From: a bacterium
GTDB lineage: Bacteria; Zixibacteria; MSB-5A5; GN15; FEB-12
Assembly: GCA_020444475.1 (NCBI GenBank)
Contig: JAHLKV010000002.1
Span: 186,001-250,000 of the forward strand
Reading direction: 5' to 3'
DNA length: 64,000 nt
A model generated the notes under the pieces. That model was not told the origin of the DNA, did not search any database, and worked only from the letters and a program-made list of their open reading frames with translations. The translations under genes and the position numbers were made by a program. Positions 8,795 through 17,739 of this stretch are shown here, in pieces (the first letter of the stretch is position 1; each line of letters begins with the position of its first letter).

Positions 8795-9856
8795 ATGTGG
8801 GAACCTGAAAAACAGACAACCAAATTCTATGTCCTTGGCGGTGTAATCGCCTTCACTCTGGCCTTACATTATGGCTTGATAGTGGAGCCATTATTCGGAC
8901 ATGTCCATTGGATTCATGCGATTCATGGCCGGTTCTGCTATATCCCAATTGTAATTGCCGCTGCCTGGTTTGGGTTGCGTGGCGGCCTTTACGCGGCCTT
9001 GTTCATTTCCGTTGCCGTCCTTCCCTACATTTTTACAACCGGCTTGGAAGTTCACGCGCTTGCAGATGAACTGACCGAAATCATCTTTTACTTCGCGATC
9101 GCGTTGCTGTCCGGCGGTCTCATCGAGCGGGAGTTCCGAAGCCGAAAAAAAGCCGAAGATATGAGACTTCAGCTGGAACGTTCACACAAAATGTCGCTCG
9201 TAGGGCAAATAGCTGCCGGCATGGCTCATGAGATAAAGAACCCGCTGGCCTCCATTAAAGGGGCAGTCGAAATCCTTTGTGAAGATGGTACTTCTGAGGA
9301 AGACAAGGCAGAATTCCAAGCCATCGTATTGAAAGAAGTGAAACGTATCAACGCCAGTGTGACCGATTTTCTCGAATTTGCCAGACCCAGTGAAACAACG
9401 TTAGCCGTACTTAATCTGGCCGATGTTGTCCGCTCCAGCCTCAAGCAGATTCAGCCACAGGCTTTGAGGCGAGATATAAGGATCATTAGTCACGTTGAAG
9501 ATCCTGTAATCGTGATGGCAGACGAAGAGAAGATTCACCAGGTCATGCTTAATTTGCTGCTCAATGCCGTGGATGCATCCCCAGATGAATCGAATGTGAC
9601 AATCAGCCTTGGGACCGAAGAGTCCGATGCGCGGATCACTATTGAAGATTCCGGCAACGGCATAAGTGAGGAGAATGTATCGAAGATCTTCGAGCCGTTC
9701 TTCACGACTAAATCAACCGGTACGGGGCTTGGGCTCGCCATAGCGAAGAGCATAGTTGAACGGCACAAGGGTTGCATTAAACTTGAAAATAATACCAGCC
9801 GTGGCGCAAGAGCGGAAATTAAACTGCCATTGACGGTAGTCGGAGTACCAGTATGA
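8795..9856 (+). CDS. NtrB/ZraS-like membrane sensor histidine kinase
   Basis: A 353-residue kinase that would autophosphorylate at His145 (GMAHEIKNPL) and pass phosphate to the regulator encoded next, overlapping it by four bases (ATGA). The N-terminal ~110 residues form several membrane helices (FYVLGGVIAFTLAL, YIPIVIAAAWFGL, IIFYFAIALLSGGLI) with no large periplasmic sensor domain. Several His residues sit in the loop near 36-44, which could be metal ligands. The HATPase domain shows NLLLNAVDA (N box, about 253-261), DSGNGI (about 285-290) and GTGLGLAI (about 309-316). Divergent placement from the metal efflux operon suggests it senses the exported metal, as ZraS or CusS do. The signal is inferred. 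Confidence 0.88.
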   Translation: MWEPEKQTTKFYVLGGVIAFTLALHYGLIVEPLFGHVHWIHAIHGRFCYIPIVIAAAWFGLRGGLYAALFISVAVLPYIFTTGLEVHALADELTEIIFYFAIALLSGGLIEREFRSRKKAEDMRLQLERSHKMSLVGQIAAGMAHEIKNPLASIKGAVEILCEDGTSEEDKAEFQAIVLKEVKRINASVTDFLEFARPSETTLAVLNLADVVRSSLKQIQPQALRRDIRIISHVEDPVIVMADEEKIHQVMLNLLLNAVDASPDESNVTISLGTEESDARITIEDSGNGISEENVSKIFEPFFTTKSTGTGLGLAIAKSIVERHKGCIKLENNTSRGARAEIKLPLTVVGVPV

Positions 9857-11202
9857 AGATTCTTCTTGCCGATGATGACTCCTCTGTCCGCAGAGTGCTG
9901 CAATTCAAGCTTGAGAAAAAGGGGTTCAAAGTGGATACAGCCGCAGACGGCCTCCAGGCTCTCGAGGCGATTAAGTCAGCACCTTATGACTTGCTGCTAT
10001 CAGATATCCGCATGCCCAAAATGGACGGTATCGAATTATTGAATGAAGCAAAAGCCGCCCAGCCCGCCATAAAGGTCATCTTGATCACGGCCCACGCTAC
10101 CGTTAATCAGGCTGTGCAGGCGGTCAAGCTTGGTGCATTTGACTACATCACGAAACCGTTTGAGGATGAAGAGCTGTTCGTTGCAATCGAGAAGGCCCTT
10201 CAATTCGAAAAACTCGAATCAGAGAACAAGAGACTTCGGGGCAAGCTGAAAAAGGTTGAGTCAGACAAGAAACTGATTGGAGCCTCAAAACCATTTCGCC
10301 AATTGAAGTCGATGATTCACAAGATTGCCGACACCGACGCGACGATTCTGGTCACCGGTGAATCGGGTACTGGGAAAGAAGTGGTAGCGCGAACAATACA
10401 TCAGGAGAGTGCCCGCGCCGAGCAGGAGTTCATTGCGGTCAATTGTGCCGCGATTCCGAGGGAGTTGATAGAATCCGAGCTGTTCGGACACACGAAAGGC
10501 GCATTCACCGGCGCCGTCCGGGACAAGAAGGGCAAATTCGAACTTGCCGATGAAGGGACGTTGTTGCTTGATGAGGTGAGCGAATTGGCCATTGATTTAC
10601 AGGCGAAGCTGCTGCGTGTTCTCCAGGAAAACGTTATCGAGGCGGTCGGTGCCGAGGTCTTACGACCTGTCGATGTGCGACTCATTGCCGCCTCCAACGT
10701 CGACCTCCGAGCACGAGTCCGTTCCGGGAAATTTCGCGAAGACCTGTTTTATCGGCTCAATGTGGTTCCGCTTCAGGTTCCGAGCCTCAGGGAACGCCGC
10801 GACGATATCCCCCTGTTGGCTCGGGAGTTTGTTCGTAAATACAGCGAACAGGACGAAATCAGCCTTGATCCAAAACTTGTGGACAAACTCATGGAGCATG
10901 ACTGGCCGGGGAATGTCCGGGAACTTGAGAACCTCATAGCGCGGATGGCGATACTCAGGCGAGGCAACAAACTGACAACGAAGGATCTTCCGGAGGACTT
11001 CGGTCAGTTTGACCCTCGGGATGAAGGCCATGATAGCGATGGCGAGAATCAGGTAACACTCGAAGAAGCAGAAAGAAAAATGATCGTCGAAGCCTTAGAG
11101 AAAACCGGCTGGAACAAGACCAAGGCCGCAAAGCGTCTCGATATCCCCCGCCATGTCTTGATCTACCGCCTAAAGAAGTTTGAGATCGAGAATCCTGAAT
11201 GA
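9853..11202 (+). CDS. NtrC/ZraR-family sigma-54-dependent response regulator
   Basis: A 449-residue enhancer-binding protein. The receiver domain has the acidic patch DDDS, the phosphoacceptor Asp51 (LLSDIRMPKMDG) and Lys101 in TKPF. The central AAA+ domain has Walker A GESGTGKE (169-176), the sigma-54-contacting GAFTGA loop (216-221) and Walker B LLLDEV. The C-terminal Fis-type helix-turn-helix reads WNKTKAAKRLDIPRHVLIYR. Coupled to the kinase by ATGA and driven by a sigma-54 promoter, it probably activates its own operon and the divergent efflux operon. Nothing is missing from the family architecture. Confidence 0.93.
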   Translation: MKILLADDDSSVRRVLQFKLEKKGFKVDTAADGLQALEAIKSAPYDLLLSDIRMPKMDGIELLNEAKAAQPAIKVILITAHATVNQAVQAVKLGAFDYITKPFEDEELFVAIEKALQFEKLESENKRLRGKLKKVESDKKLIGASKPFRQLKSMIHKIADTDATILVTGESGTGKEVVARTIHQESARAEQEFIAVNCAAIPRELIESELFGHTKGAFTGAVRDKKGKFELADEGTLLLDEVSELAIDLQAKLLRVLQENVIEAVGAEVLRPVDVRLIAASNVDLRARVRSGKFREDLFYRLNVVPLQVPSLRERRDDIPLLAREFVRKYSEQDEISLDPKLVDKLMEHDWPGNVRELENLIARMAILRRGNKLTTKDLPEDFGQFDPRDEGHDSDGENQVTLEEAERKMIVEALEKTGWNKTKAAKRLDIPRHVLIYRLKKFEIENPE

Positions 11203-11355
11203 GATAAGAGGTAAGAAAACGGGCGAGGGTGGATCCTGACCGTCGTTTACGAATGTACCCGGGTGTGCCAGGCGATCAAGACTGATCGGCAGGTGAAGTC
11301 CAACGACGTAGTAACCACGCCGAATAATCGTAAACCGTAAGATTCAAACACTTAG

Positions 11356-11396
11356 AAAAACAGCCGGTCTGCAATGCCCTGACAGACAGACCGGCT
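11356..11396 (-). terminator. Rho-independent terminator on the minus strand
   Basis: A perfect 10-base stem AGCCGGTCTG (11362-11371) pairs with CAGACCGGCT (11387-11396), followed on the minus strand by a run of five T. It would end transcription of the minus-strand operon that finishes at 11432. On the plus strand no T-run follows, though the hairpin may also slow read-through from the regulator gene. Confidence 0.75.
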
Positions 11397-11431
11397 CGAT
11401 TGTTGATCCCAATCTTGCCAGATCAATCATC

Positions 11432-11917
11432 TCATCGATTTCTCATTGCACCTCGCATTTCCTCGGTGAGGATAGGTCTCAGCCACATTATCGGCCAGCG
11501 CTTCCGGATTCCGTTGATCTCGATTCGCACGGTCTTCATGTTCCGTCTTGGTGCTTCGACTACGACTACCTCTTTTCCCAAGTGCTCCTCGAATCCTGGC
11601 GCATGGGCGATCACATGGCGGCTGTTTCGGCAATGGGTTTTCTTGATGTACTGCCACGATTCCTCGGCAGTCGGTTCAACAAAGTCGTCTTTCATTTGGA
11701 TAACTCCTTTTTCATGGTTTGTCTGTATTCGAGTTGATTGGTCATTCCTGCTCAAGGTGGCCGGTGGTTGATGGCCCGACCTTATTGTCTCAGTGTCGTC
11801 AGCCTTCGGACTGTCAGAGTCCATCGCCCTCAACGCGCCCTCCAACAGAAGCTCGGCAACAAGTGACACCCGCTCACGCTGGCTAACACCAACTTTCTTG
11901 TATCCAGAGCGTGTCAT
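11432..11917 (-). CDS. Small hypothetical protein, possibly two coupled start sites
   Basis: I do not recognise this protein. From an ATG at 11917, preceded by a GGGGAGGGG ribosome site, it would be 161 residues beginning TRSGYKKVGVSQRERVS. A second ATG at 11695 has an even more typical ribosome site (AAAGGAG, 8 bases upstream) and would give an 87-residue protein starting MKDDFVEPTAEESWQYIKK. The C-terminal half is basic with a short beta-rich stretch (GKEVVVVEAPRRN). The two halves may be one protein or two products from one frame. It ends the minus-strand operon that carries the TerY-P triad, just before a strong terminator. A codon-conservation comparison would decide the start. Confidence 0.5.
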   Translation of the reverse strand: MTRSGYKKVGVSQRERVSLVAELLLEGALRAMDSDSPKADDTETIRSGHQPPATLSRNDQSTRIQTNHEKGVIQMKDDFVEPTAEESWQYIKKTHCRNSRHVIAHAPGFEEHLGKEVVVVEAPRRNMKTVRIEINGIRKRWPIMWLRPILTEEMRGAMRNR

Positions 11918-12124
11918 CACACCCCTCCCCGGCAAAGCGAAACGAAGCCGAAGCATTCGTAGGTTGGTCTAGCCGAACCCGGAATGCCCCGAAAAAATGG
12001 CGTATGTAGCAATGCACCAGTCAGACAGAGTGGTGTAGGACTAGCTATTAGCAGAGATAAATCATTACTTACCAGAGTGTTGAGCGTTCCACGGGGGTCA
12101 AATATGTGAGCTTGCTGCACCACG

Positions 12125-12583
12125 CTATTTTCCCCGACTATCGCGTCGTTTGGCGCGATCCTTATAGTTTTTGACCCGCCCTCGGTAGTACCGACTAGCT
12201 CTTCCCGTCAACCAAGAGGGCAAGAGACCTACCGCATACTTCAGGACTCCAATCAGGATTACCAGTGCGACCAGTAAGGGAAGAAAAGCCTCTAAATCCT
12301 GTGTGATCACACACAGAATCAGGATCGGGATGGCCAGCTTGACTATCAGCATGAGGAACGGGAATGGACCGCCGCCCTGAAACAGCCTGAAGATGCCATT
12401 GACAATGCGGCCGCCCCGGGCCGTATCGGTAAGATCTCCGCTTCCGCATTCTCCGCAGAAGACTGCATTGGCCGGATTCTGATGGCCTCGCCGACAGATT
12501 CGAACATTCCAAGTCAGCCCACAGAACCGGCAGCGTTCCGGCCACGCTTCATTGATCCGGCGACAATTCGGACAGTACCTCAT
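12125..12583 (-). CDS. Double zinc-ribbon membrane protein
   Basis: A 152-residue protein with two N-terminal zinc ribbons (CPNCRRINEAWPERCRFCG, about residues 4-22, and a second Cys set around CRRGHQNPANAVFCGECG, about 30-47). Two hydrophobic segments follow (FLMLIVKLAIPILILCVI and AFLPLLVALVILIGVL) and a strongly basic tail. It overlaps the upstream replication-relaxation gene by four bases (ATGA), so it is part of the same operon. Zinc-ribbon modules recur in this operon, in the kinase and in the second vWA protein. This suggests the ribbon protein may be a membrane anchor or adaptor for the same complex. No enzymatic motif is visible. Confidence 0.7.
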   Translation of the reverse strand: MRYCPNCRRINEAWPERCRFCGLTWNVRICRRGHQNPANAVFCGECGSGDLTDTARGGRIVNGIFRLFQGGGPFPFLMLIVKLAIPILILCVITQDLEAFLPLLVALVILIGVLKYAVGLLPSWLTGRASRYYRGRVKNYKDRAKRRDSRGK

Positions 12584-13452
12584 GAGGCACCTCCGACCGG
12601 ATCAAGTTCAGCAGCCAAGTGGAGTGCTTGTGCTATAGAATCGCCTGCCATCAGCCAGACTGGCGCGAATAACGGGTCGATTCGGATCGCCTCGATATTG
12701 GCGACATATATCTTGAGGTCATCTGCGACCGGAATGGCCTGGCTGATATTTCTGGTTCGAGTGCCTGAATTGGTCACGATGAACAGGCGAAAGGCCCGCC
12801 GATTGAATGCCTTGTTGAATAGTCCGCTGGCCTTGAATGACCGGTATAGTTCCACTTTCTTCTGAATCCGCGAGATCGGCTCGGTGCCGAGATCGGCCTC
12901 CAGAAAGAAATTGAACAGCGTCCTGTGAAGGTTATAGGAGCCGTAGGCGTCAGGCTTGAGCTCGATGTCGGCGCCGCCTTCGATAACGTTACATAATCCG
13001 ACGATCTCCTCGTCCGATTTCCAATTTTGCAGTCCGCACCCCGGGTATCGCCGGAACGTAGATTTGAGCAAGCATGCGAAGTCAGTAATGAGCAGTTCGT
13101 GCGGCAGCAGATTGTCACTCATGTTCCTGAAGCGGTATCGTCGCCGGTTAAGAGTATTGGCAGCGATCTTGGTAGATTCGACGAGAAGCTTGACACCCTC
13201 ATTGCCTATGAGATAGACCGCCGGTGTCGGCCCGAAAGTCCGGGAAAGAAACCGTCGATCAAGGTATCCGGCGTCAAACAGCTTTCGCAGCCGACGATTG
13301 ACATCGGATACACAGTCCCAACCGAAGTAATCCTGAATATTGGTCCGAGTCATGACGCCATGTCGATAGACCGCCTTGAAAAGCTCTAAATCGCGTTCAG
13401 TGACAAGTACCTTCGGAGATTTTGAACGCTTGTGGGGCTTTGCGCGAGTCAT
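12580..13452 (-). CDS. Replication-relaxation (Replic_Relax-like) family protein, copy 1
   Basis: A 290-residue protein whose N-terminal region (about residues 15-60) is a winged-helix pattern, VTERDLELFKAVYRHGVMTR followed by a leucine-rich recognition segment and the wing around GYLDRRFL. The remainder matches my memory of the plasmid replication-relaxation family, with a beta-rich domain containing YNLHRTLFNFFLEADLGTEP. These proteins occur on plasmids and integrative elements next to VirD4/TraG-like ATPases, as here. They are thought to act in replication or mobilisation, though biochemical proof is thin. It overlaps both neighbours by four bases. A second family member lies at 20863-21792. 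Confidence 0.72.
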   Translation of the reverse strand: MTRAKPHKRSKSPKVLVTERDLELFKAVYRHGVMTRTNIQDYFGWDCVSDVNRRLRKLFDAGYLDRRFLSRTFGPTPAVYLIGNEGVKLLVESTKIAANTLNRRRYRFRNMSDNLLPHELLITDFACLLKSTFRRYPGCGLQNWKSDEEIVGLCNVIEGGADIELKPDAYGSYNLHRTLFNFFLEADLGTEPISRIQKKVELYRSFKASGLFNKAFNRRAFRLFIVTNSGTRTRNISQAIPVADDLKIYVANIEAIRIDPLFAPVWLMAGDSIAQALHLAAELDPVGGAS

Positions 13453-14987
13453 ACATCACCCTCCACAAAGCCGCCGGTCACCTTGCCGGTCGTTTTCCGC
13501 TTGGGTTTGGGTATAGCCGCAGGTTTCGGTGGAGGTGCGACCGGTTTGGGCGTTGCCGGCGTCGGTGTCGCAACCACCGGCGTCGGAGCGGGTTTCGCTT
13601 TGGCAATGCCGGGGGGCGGAGCACCGGCTCCATGTGACAGATCAAGTGGCCTTCCGACATTCTTTCTGATTCGGTCAATGATCTCCTTCTCCCGGGCGCT
13701 CAGCCTATCCGGGACAGGCGTGTAGTCGATGCGAAGCCGCTGCGGTGGTCCGCCGCCCTGCATCAGCATCGCTGTACCCGTTGGCAACGAGACCAGATCT
13801 CTCGCGATAAGATCACGAACCTCACCGGTCAGACCGGCTGCGGCAATCCGGGCATCCTCAGGCGAAAGCCGAAAGAACATTTGGGTCTGACAGTTGGCCC
13901 GGATTGAAGACAATAATCCCCTATCGAGTGAAGCAAAGGTCTGGGCGATCAGGGTCAGACCGACACCGAATTTCCGGGACTCATTCAGGAATGGCTCAAC
14001 CGTTACCGAACTGGCAAAAGCCGGGAATTCCTCGATTATGATGAGATAAGGCGTTCGAGCTGCTTCCGGCAGATCCGATCTCGAGAAAGTTGCCTGCTGA
14101 AGTGACACGAGAATCATCGATGCCAGTAAACCCACCGAGTCAAAGAACTGACCTTTGCTAATTTCTATTAGGATTGTCTTACGTTGATCCATGGCTCGCC
14201 GAAAATCTATATCACTAACCGGGGCGTCGAGCATCGCCGCAATCCGTGGATCGGCCAGGAAGATCGTCACCTTGTTCAAAAAGGCTTCGGCCACCTGAGT
14301 GCGTCGGCGCGGTGACCAGGACAAATACCGCCCGAGAAAATACTCCCGCGCCCGATGGTTGAGCAGACTCAACGAATGAGTCCGCAGGCTGACTGTGTCG
14401 CTCAGCAGACTACTCACCTGCGGCAGCGGGATCTTTCGTTCGGCAAGAAGAATCAGCAGATTCTGTGTGAACTCGTGAGTCTGGGGCCCGAGCACGTCGC
14501 CCCAAAATACCCGCAGCAACTCCATTAGCGGCGCAATCTTGACGGGTGCCTTATCCGGCGACGGGCACTCCAGCGGATTGATCCGCACACACCACTTATC
14601 GTTGGCCGGTGAAACAAGCCAAATATCGTTGATGACCGATTCCGGTATCTCGCCAGCTGTAATGCGGCGGGCGAGAGTCCTCAATAGCTTTTCTATCGAG
14701 TCGTGACAATCAATTTCGAGAAAAGGTTGACCAACGGTGAAGTCGTGAATCCGGTCATTATTCTCAGAAACGGATTTCCCGGATCCCGTCGCGCCGGCCT
14801 TTATTTGATGTCGCAGCCTTTGGTCGATGGTCAGGCTCACCGGCGCCGTTCCTTTTCGACCGAACGCGGCACTGGCATTGCCAAGCCTTAGGTTCGTATC
14901 GGTCGGCACCGGCAAGCCTTTTTTGATCCATCGACGATCAAGTATCGGCTCCAGCAGACGGATTACATATCGTTCGATGAGTCCCAT
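13449..14987 (-). CDS. VirD4/TraG-like DNA-transfer ATPase with Pro/Ala-rich tail, copy 1
   Basis: A 512-residue P-loop ATPase of the conjugative coupling/HerA-like class. Walker A is GATGSGKS (about residues 68-75). The Walker B region reads LIIIEEFPAFASS, with Glu-Glu in place of the usual Asp-Glu. A TraM-recognition-like segment follows (FLNESRKFGVGLTLIAQTF). The last ~90 residues are rich in Pro, Ala and Lys and look unstructured. No N-terminal membrane segments are obvious, unlike true VirD4, so it may be a soluble DNA translocase. It is cotranscribed with the kinase upstream and the replication-relaxation gene downstream. A shorter relative is at 39934-41238. Role in DNA transfer or replication of the element is inferred. 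Confidence 0.75.
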   Translation of the reverse strand: MGLIERYVIRLLEPILDRRWIKKGLPVPTDTNLRLGNASAAFGRKGTAPVSLTIDQRLRHQIKAGATGSGKSVSENNDRIHDFTVGQPFLEIDCHDSIEKLLRTLARRITAGEIPESVINDIWLVSPANDKWCVRINPLECPSPDKAPVKIAPLMELLRVFWGDVLGPQTHEFTQNLLILLAERKIPLPQVSSLLSDTVSLRTHSLSLLNHRAREYFLGRYLSWSPRRRTQVAEAFLNKVTIFLADPRIAAMLDAPVSDIDFRRAMDQRKTILIEISKGQFFDSVGLLASMILVSLQQATFSRSDLPEAARTPYLIIIEEFPAFASSVTVEPFLNESRKFGVGLTLIAQTFASLDRGLLSSIRANCQTQMFFRLSPEDARIAAAGLTGEVRDLIARDLVSLPTGTAMLMQGGGPPQRLRIDYTPVPDRLSAREKEIIDRIRKNVGRPLDLSHGAGAPPPGIAKAKPAPTPVVATPTPATPKPVAPPPKPAAIPKPKRKTTGKVTGGFVEGDV

Positions 14988-16237
14988 CAGACTGCCTCCC
15001 GCAAGTGCACGTCGAGTTCACCGAAGCGGAGGCGGTCACCTGCCTTGACAGCTATCAAGGTCCGCTCGGGCAGTCTCACCCACGACGTGCCATCCCAACG
15101 ATAGGTACCGTTACGACCTCGCGACTCGACATATGTCACCGGGCCCCGACGCCGGAAGATGGCATGCTGAGCAGACACGGTGGGATTACCGTCCAGAGTA
15201 TCGCGTCCTATCGGCACAGCCGCCCTCTCAATCGCTATCGCCCGCCCAGCCGGGGCGACTATCACGATTTTGGGGAAGGGCATTTTGCAGTGCGGACAAC
15301 AAAAGGAGTAAGCATCTCCGATGAATGAGCCGTTACATCGCAAACAGATGAATACGCGCATAAGAGCCCGCTGCAGTGCTTCCTTCCATTCCGATGCGGT
15401 CGGCCTGGAAGACCGGTCCAGACTTAGTGACCGGCGAAACAACCGCGACAGTTCAGTGCCCAGAATGCCCGAGGGACAACCGCCAAGAGCCGAATACCTC
15501 TCTCCGCCATTGCACGGGTCATGAATCCACTGCCCTCGGCACATCGCTTCGTGAAAGGCCGCCTCATCGTGATCAGCGCCCGTAGCCGGGTGCTTCAGTA
15601 AGACGGCCTCATGGATCAGTATTCCGAGTTGGAAACGATCAGTATAGATGTCAGGCACGGCTGGTTTTCCGGCAGCTATGGCCTGACGCTGCTCCGGGGC
15701 CAGATACAAGTTCTGTCCGACCATGTCAGGTGGCGGTTGGCCCGGTGCATTGAAGTTATCTAAGTCGATCAGGTGCGGAATAAGTACGTCATCGCTGGCC
15801 ACCTCGACGAGAACATTTTCCGAATGCAGATCACCATGCGCGATGTTCTCATCATGCATTACTCTAACAGTGTGCGTGAGTGCGACACCCAATTGTATGG
15901 CCTGAACAGGATTCACACTCCCCTTTTGCAACAGCTGATCGAGAGAGTTTCCTTCGGCATAAGGAGCGGAGTGTCCCAAGTGAGTGCCATCAGCAATAGT
16001 TTCGAACGGACCCGCGATGATGGGGCACCGCTCCGAGAAGCGGTGCCTCACCAGGTACTCAATTCGCCGGCGGGTGTTATCCGTGTTGAACTGCTTTTTG
16101 AACAGCTTGACAGCAACTTTCTGTTTGGTGTCAAGCATTAACGACTCAAAAGTGGTTCCTTGGCCGCGACTTGCTATCTCTCGACCAATCAGGAGCGTCT
16201 GGCCTGAGGTCGTGACGAGTTTACGAGGAGTAGCCAT
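14987..16237 (-). CDS. Protein kinase with zinc ribbon and C-terminal FHA domain (TerY-P triad kinase)
   Basis: A 416-residue Ser/Thr-kinase-like protein. The N-lobe has the glycine-rich loop (GREIASRGQGTTF) and Lys44 in KVAVKLF. The catalytic loop is AHGDLHSENVLVE (Asp near 136). The metal-binding motif is LIDLDNF, DLD in place of DFG. After the kinase lies a zinc ribbon (CLRCNGSFIG...CCPHCKMPF, about 295-320). An FHA domain follows with GRD, SAQH and NGTYR core residues, which should bind phosphothreonine. I take the ATG at 16237 (TGATG junction with the phosphatase stop, GAGGAG upstream) over the GTG at 16240. Next to a PP2C phosphatase and a TerY-like vWA protein, it forms the TerY-P triad described by Anantharaman, Iyer and Aravind. 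The substrate is unknown. Confidence 0.85.
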   Translation of the reverse strand: MATPRKLVTTSGQTLLIGREIASRGQGTTFESLMLDTKQKVAVKLFKKQFNTDNTRRRIEYLVRHRFSERCPIIAGPFETIADGTHLGHSAPYAEGNSLDQLLQKGSVNPVQAIQLGVALTHTVRVMHDENIAHGDLHSENVLVEVASDDVLIPHLIDLDNFNAPGQPPPDMVGQNLYLAPEQRQAIAAGKPAVPDIYTDRFQLGILIHEAVLLKHPATGADHDEAAFHEAMCRGQWIHDPCNGGERYSALGGCPSGILGTELSRLFRRSLSLDRSSRPTASEWKEALQRALMRVFICLRCNGSFIGDAYSFCCPHCKMPFPKIVIVAPAGRAIAIERAAVPIGRDTLDGNPTVSAQHAIFRRRGPVTYVESRGRNGTYRWDGTSWVRLPERTLIAVKAGDRLRFGELDVHLREAV

Positions 16238-17739
16238 CACACCGTCTCCTCGCGCTCGATAGTTGTATGAGAGTGACGGTTCTTATCGAGGTCGGATTCA
16301 GGTGGCTCCGGCGTACCCACCTTTGCGCTATCCCAGAAACCGGGTGCCAGCAGTGGAGCCTGACCTGTGCCAAGCAAAGCCAGCGTCAGATTGTCATCGC
16401 AGATGTAACCGTGAGCGTCTTTCGTGTCGGCAAGTTCGGCAACAACTTCTTCGCTGACAGTTTGAAGATCGCCGCCGTTACGAATGGCCAGGCGCATAAT
16501 ATCGCGCGCAAACTCTGACGCATCGACCCGATCAGCAATTCCGTCAGTTGAGACAATAATCAGATCACCGGGAGACCGTTTGAAATCACCGCTGACGAAG
16601 GCACCCTGGAGCTGCGGTCCGAGAGACGCCGTGAGAACGTTCAGCATGTCTCCGTCTTTCTGAGGATTCAGTATAGAATCCACCCGACCATCAGGATGAA
16701 GGATATCAAGACCACCGTCGCCGATGTAGCCGAAATGCACTGTCGAGCCCTTTGCGACGATAAGGATCAATGTCGTGCGGAGCCCCCCGTTGATACCGTC
16801 AATGCGGAGTTTATCCCCGTGCATGCTGAGAGTGTGATGAGCCTGCGCCAATGCGCCTCGGAGAACTCTATCTACCCGAATTGGTCGCCATGGGGTCGTG
16901 TTGGCCAGTCCGGCAACTACAGATTTCACGGCCGCGAAAGCCCCCAAATAGGACGCTTTCTGACCGTGAGACAGACCGCCCATGCCGTCGGCGACTGCCA
17001 CTACGTCGTATTCTCCGAAACGGCATGCCAATCCATAGTCCTGATTTTCGGACCGCACGTTGCCCTTAGCGGTAACCAGGCCCATGCTCCACGACCATGA
17101 CGGAATAATCGGAATGTCAGAGGAGAGTTGTGACTTCCTCACGTAGTCAGCCAGCGATGCGAGGGCGGCGCTACTTGACGGCGGTGATAGCCGGGCCAAC
17201 CTGTGAACATGGTCCTTAGCTATTATTCCGCGGGAAGATGCCGGTAACTCTGTAGCTGGTGCTGGCAAAGTGAGCGGTGAGAGGTCGACGGCCACCCGCT
17301 GAATAGCGTCAGCAGTACGGCGATTCAACCACATAGCAACGCAAACGCCGCCGGCGAAGATCAGAGATATGGCAAGAATCAGGACAACCGTGTCGGACTG
17401 CACTACATCATGACTCTCTGCCACTTCGGCCACCTGTTCGGACTGACTGTCAACCGGAGTCTGCAAGGAATCGACCGGAATCGAGTCAACGAGTGAGTCA
17501 ACTCTGTTAGCTTCAGCGTCGGACGTCCCCTTAGAAGAAAAGGCCGCTTGAGCCAAAGCAAAGATCAGGATGGCAGCCAATGCTGCTGCCCACAGCCAAT
17601 TGAAACGAAACCCCCGTTTCGATGTATCAAGGTGTTCGCTTTCGCATGGAGCAGGACTGACAGCTCGGGAGCTGCCAGTCCATGCGCCGATGGAGCGAAG
17701 AAATTCGATCTGTTTCTCGCTTGGAGTCAGTTTGGTCAT
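16237..17739 (-). CDS. Membrane-anchored PP2C-family protein phosphatase (TerY-P triad)
   Basis: A 500-residue protein with two predicted membrane helices (LWAAALAAILIFALAQAAF near 48-67 and VVLILAISLIFAGGVCVAM near 120-139) separated by an acidic Ser/Asp/Val-rich loop. A cytoplasmic PP2C catalytic domain starts near residue 210. Metal-binding motifs are visible: NVRSENQD, VVAVADGMGGLSHG, and the late LIIVSTDGIADRV and CDDNLTLALL. It should remove phosphate from Ser/Thr substrates of the neighbouring kinase. Gene junctions on both sides overlap by 1-4 bases, so kinase and phosphatase would be made in step. The two-helix N-terminal region suggests the triad works at the inner membrane. Confidence 0.85.
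   Translation of the reverse strand: MTKLTPSEKQIEFLRSIGAWTGSSRAVSPAPCESEHLDTSKRGFRFNWLWAAALAAILIFALAQAAFSSKGTSDAEANRVDSLVDSIPVDSLQTPVDSQSEQVAEVAESHDVVQSDTVVLILAISLIFAGGVCVAMWLNRRTADAIQRVAVDLSPLTLPAPATELPASSRGIIAKDHVHRLARLSPPSSSAALASLADYVRKSQLSSDIPIIPSWSWSMGLVTAKGNVRSENQDYGLACRFGEYDVVAVADGMGGLSHGQKASYLGAFAAVKSVVAGLANTTPWRPIRVDRVLRGALAQAHHTLSMHGDKLRIDGINGGLRTTLILIVAKGSTVHFGYIGDGGLDILHPDGRVDSILNPQKDGDMLNVLTASLGPQLQGAFVSGDFKRSPGDLIIVSTDGIADRVDASEFARDIMRLAIRNGGDLQTVSEEVVAELADTKDAHGYICDDNLTLALLGTGQAPLLAPGFWDSAKVGTPEPPESDLDKNRHSHTTIEREETV

Noticed and set aside
11203-11431. Search for a left attachment copy of the tRNA-Asp 3' end
   Set aside because: No stretch resembling the tRNA end was seen. A serine recombinase would leave only a tiny repeat, so the border stays undecided.
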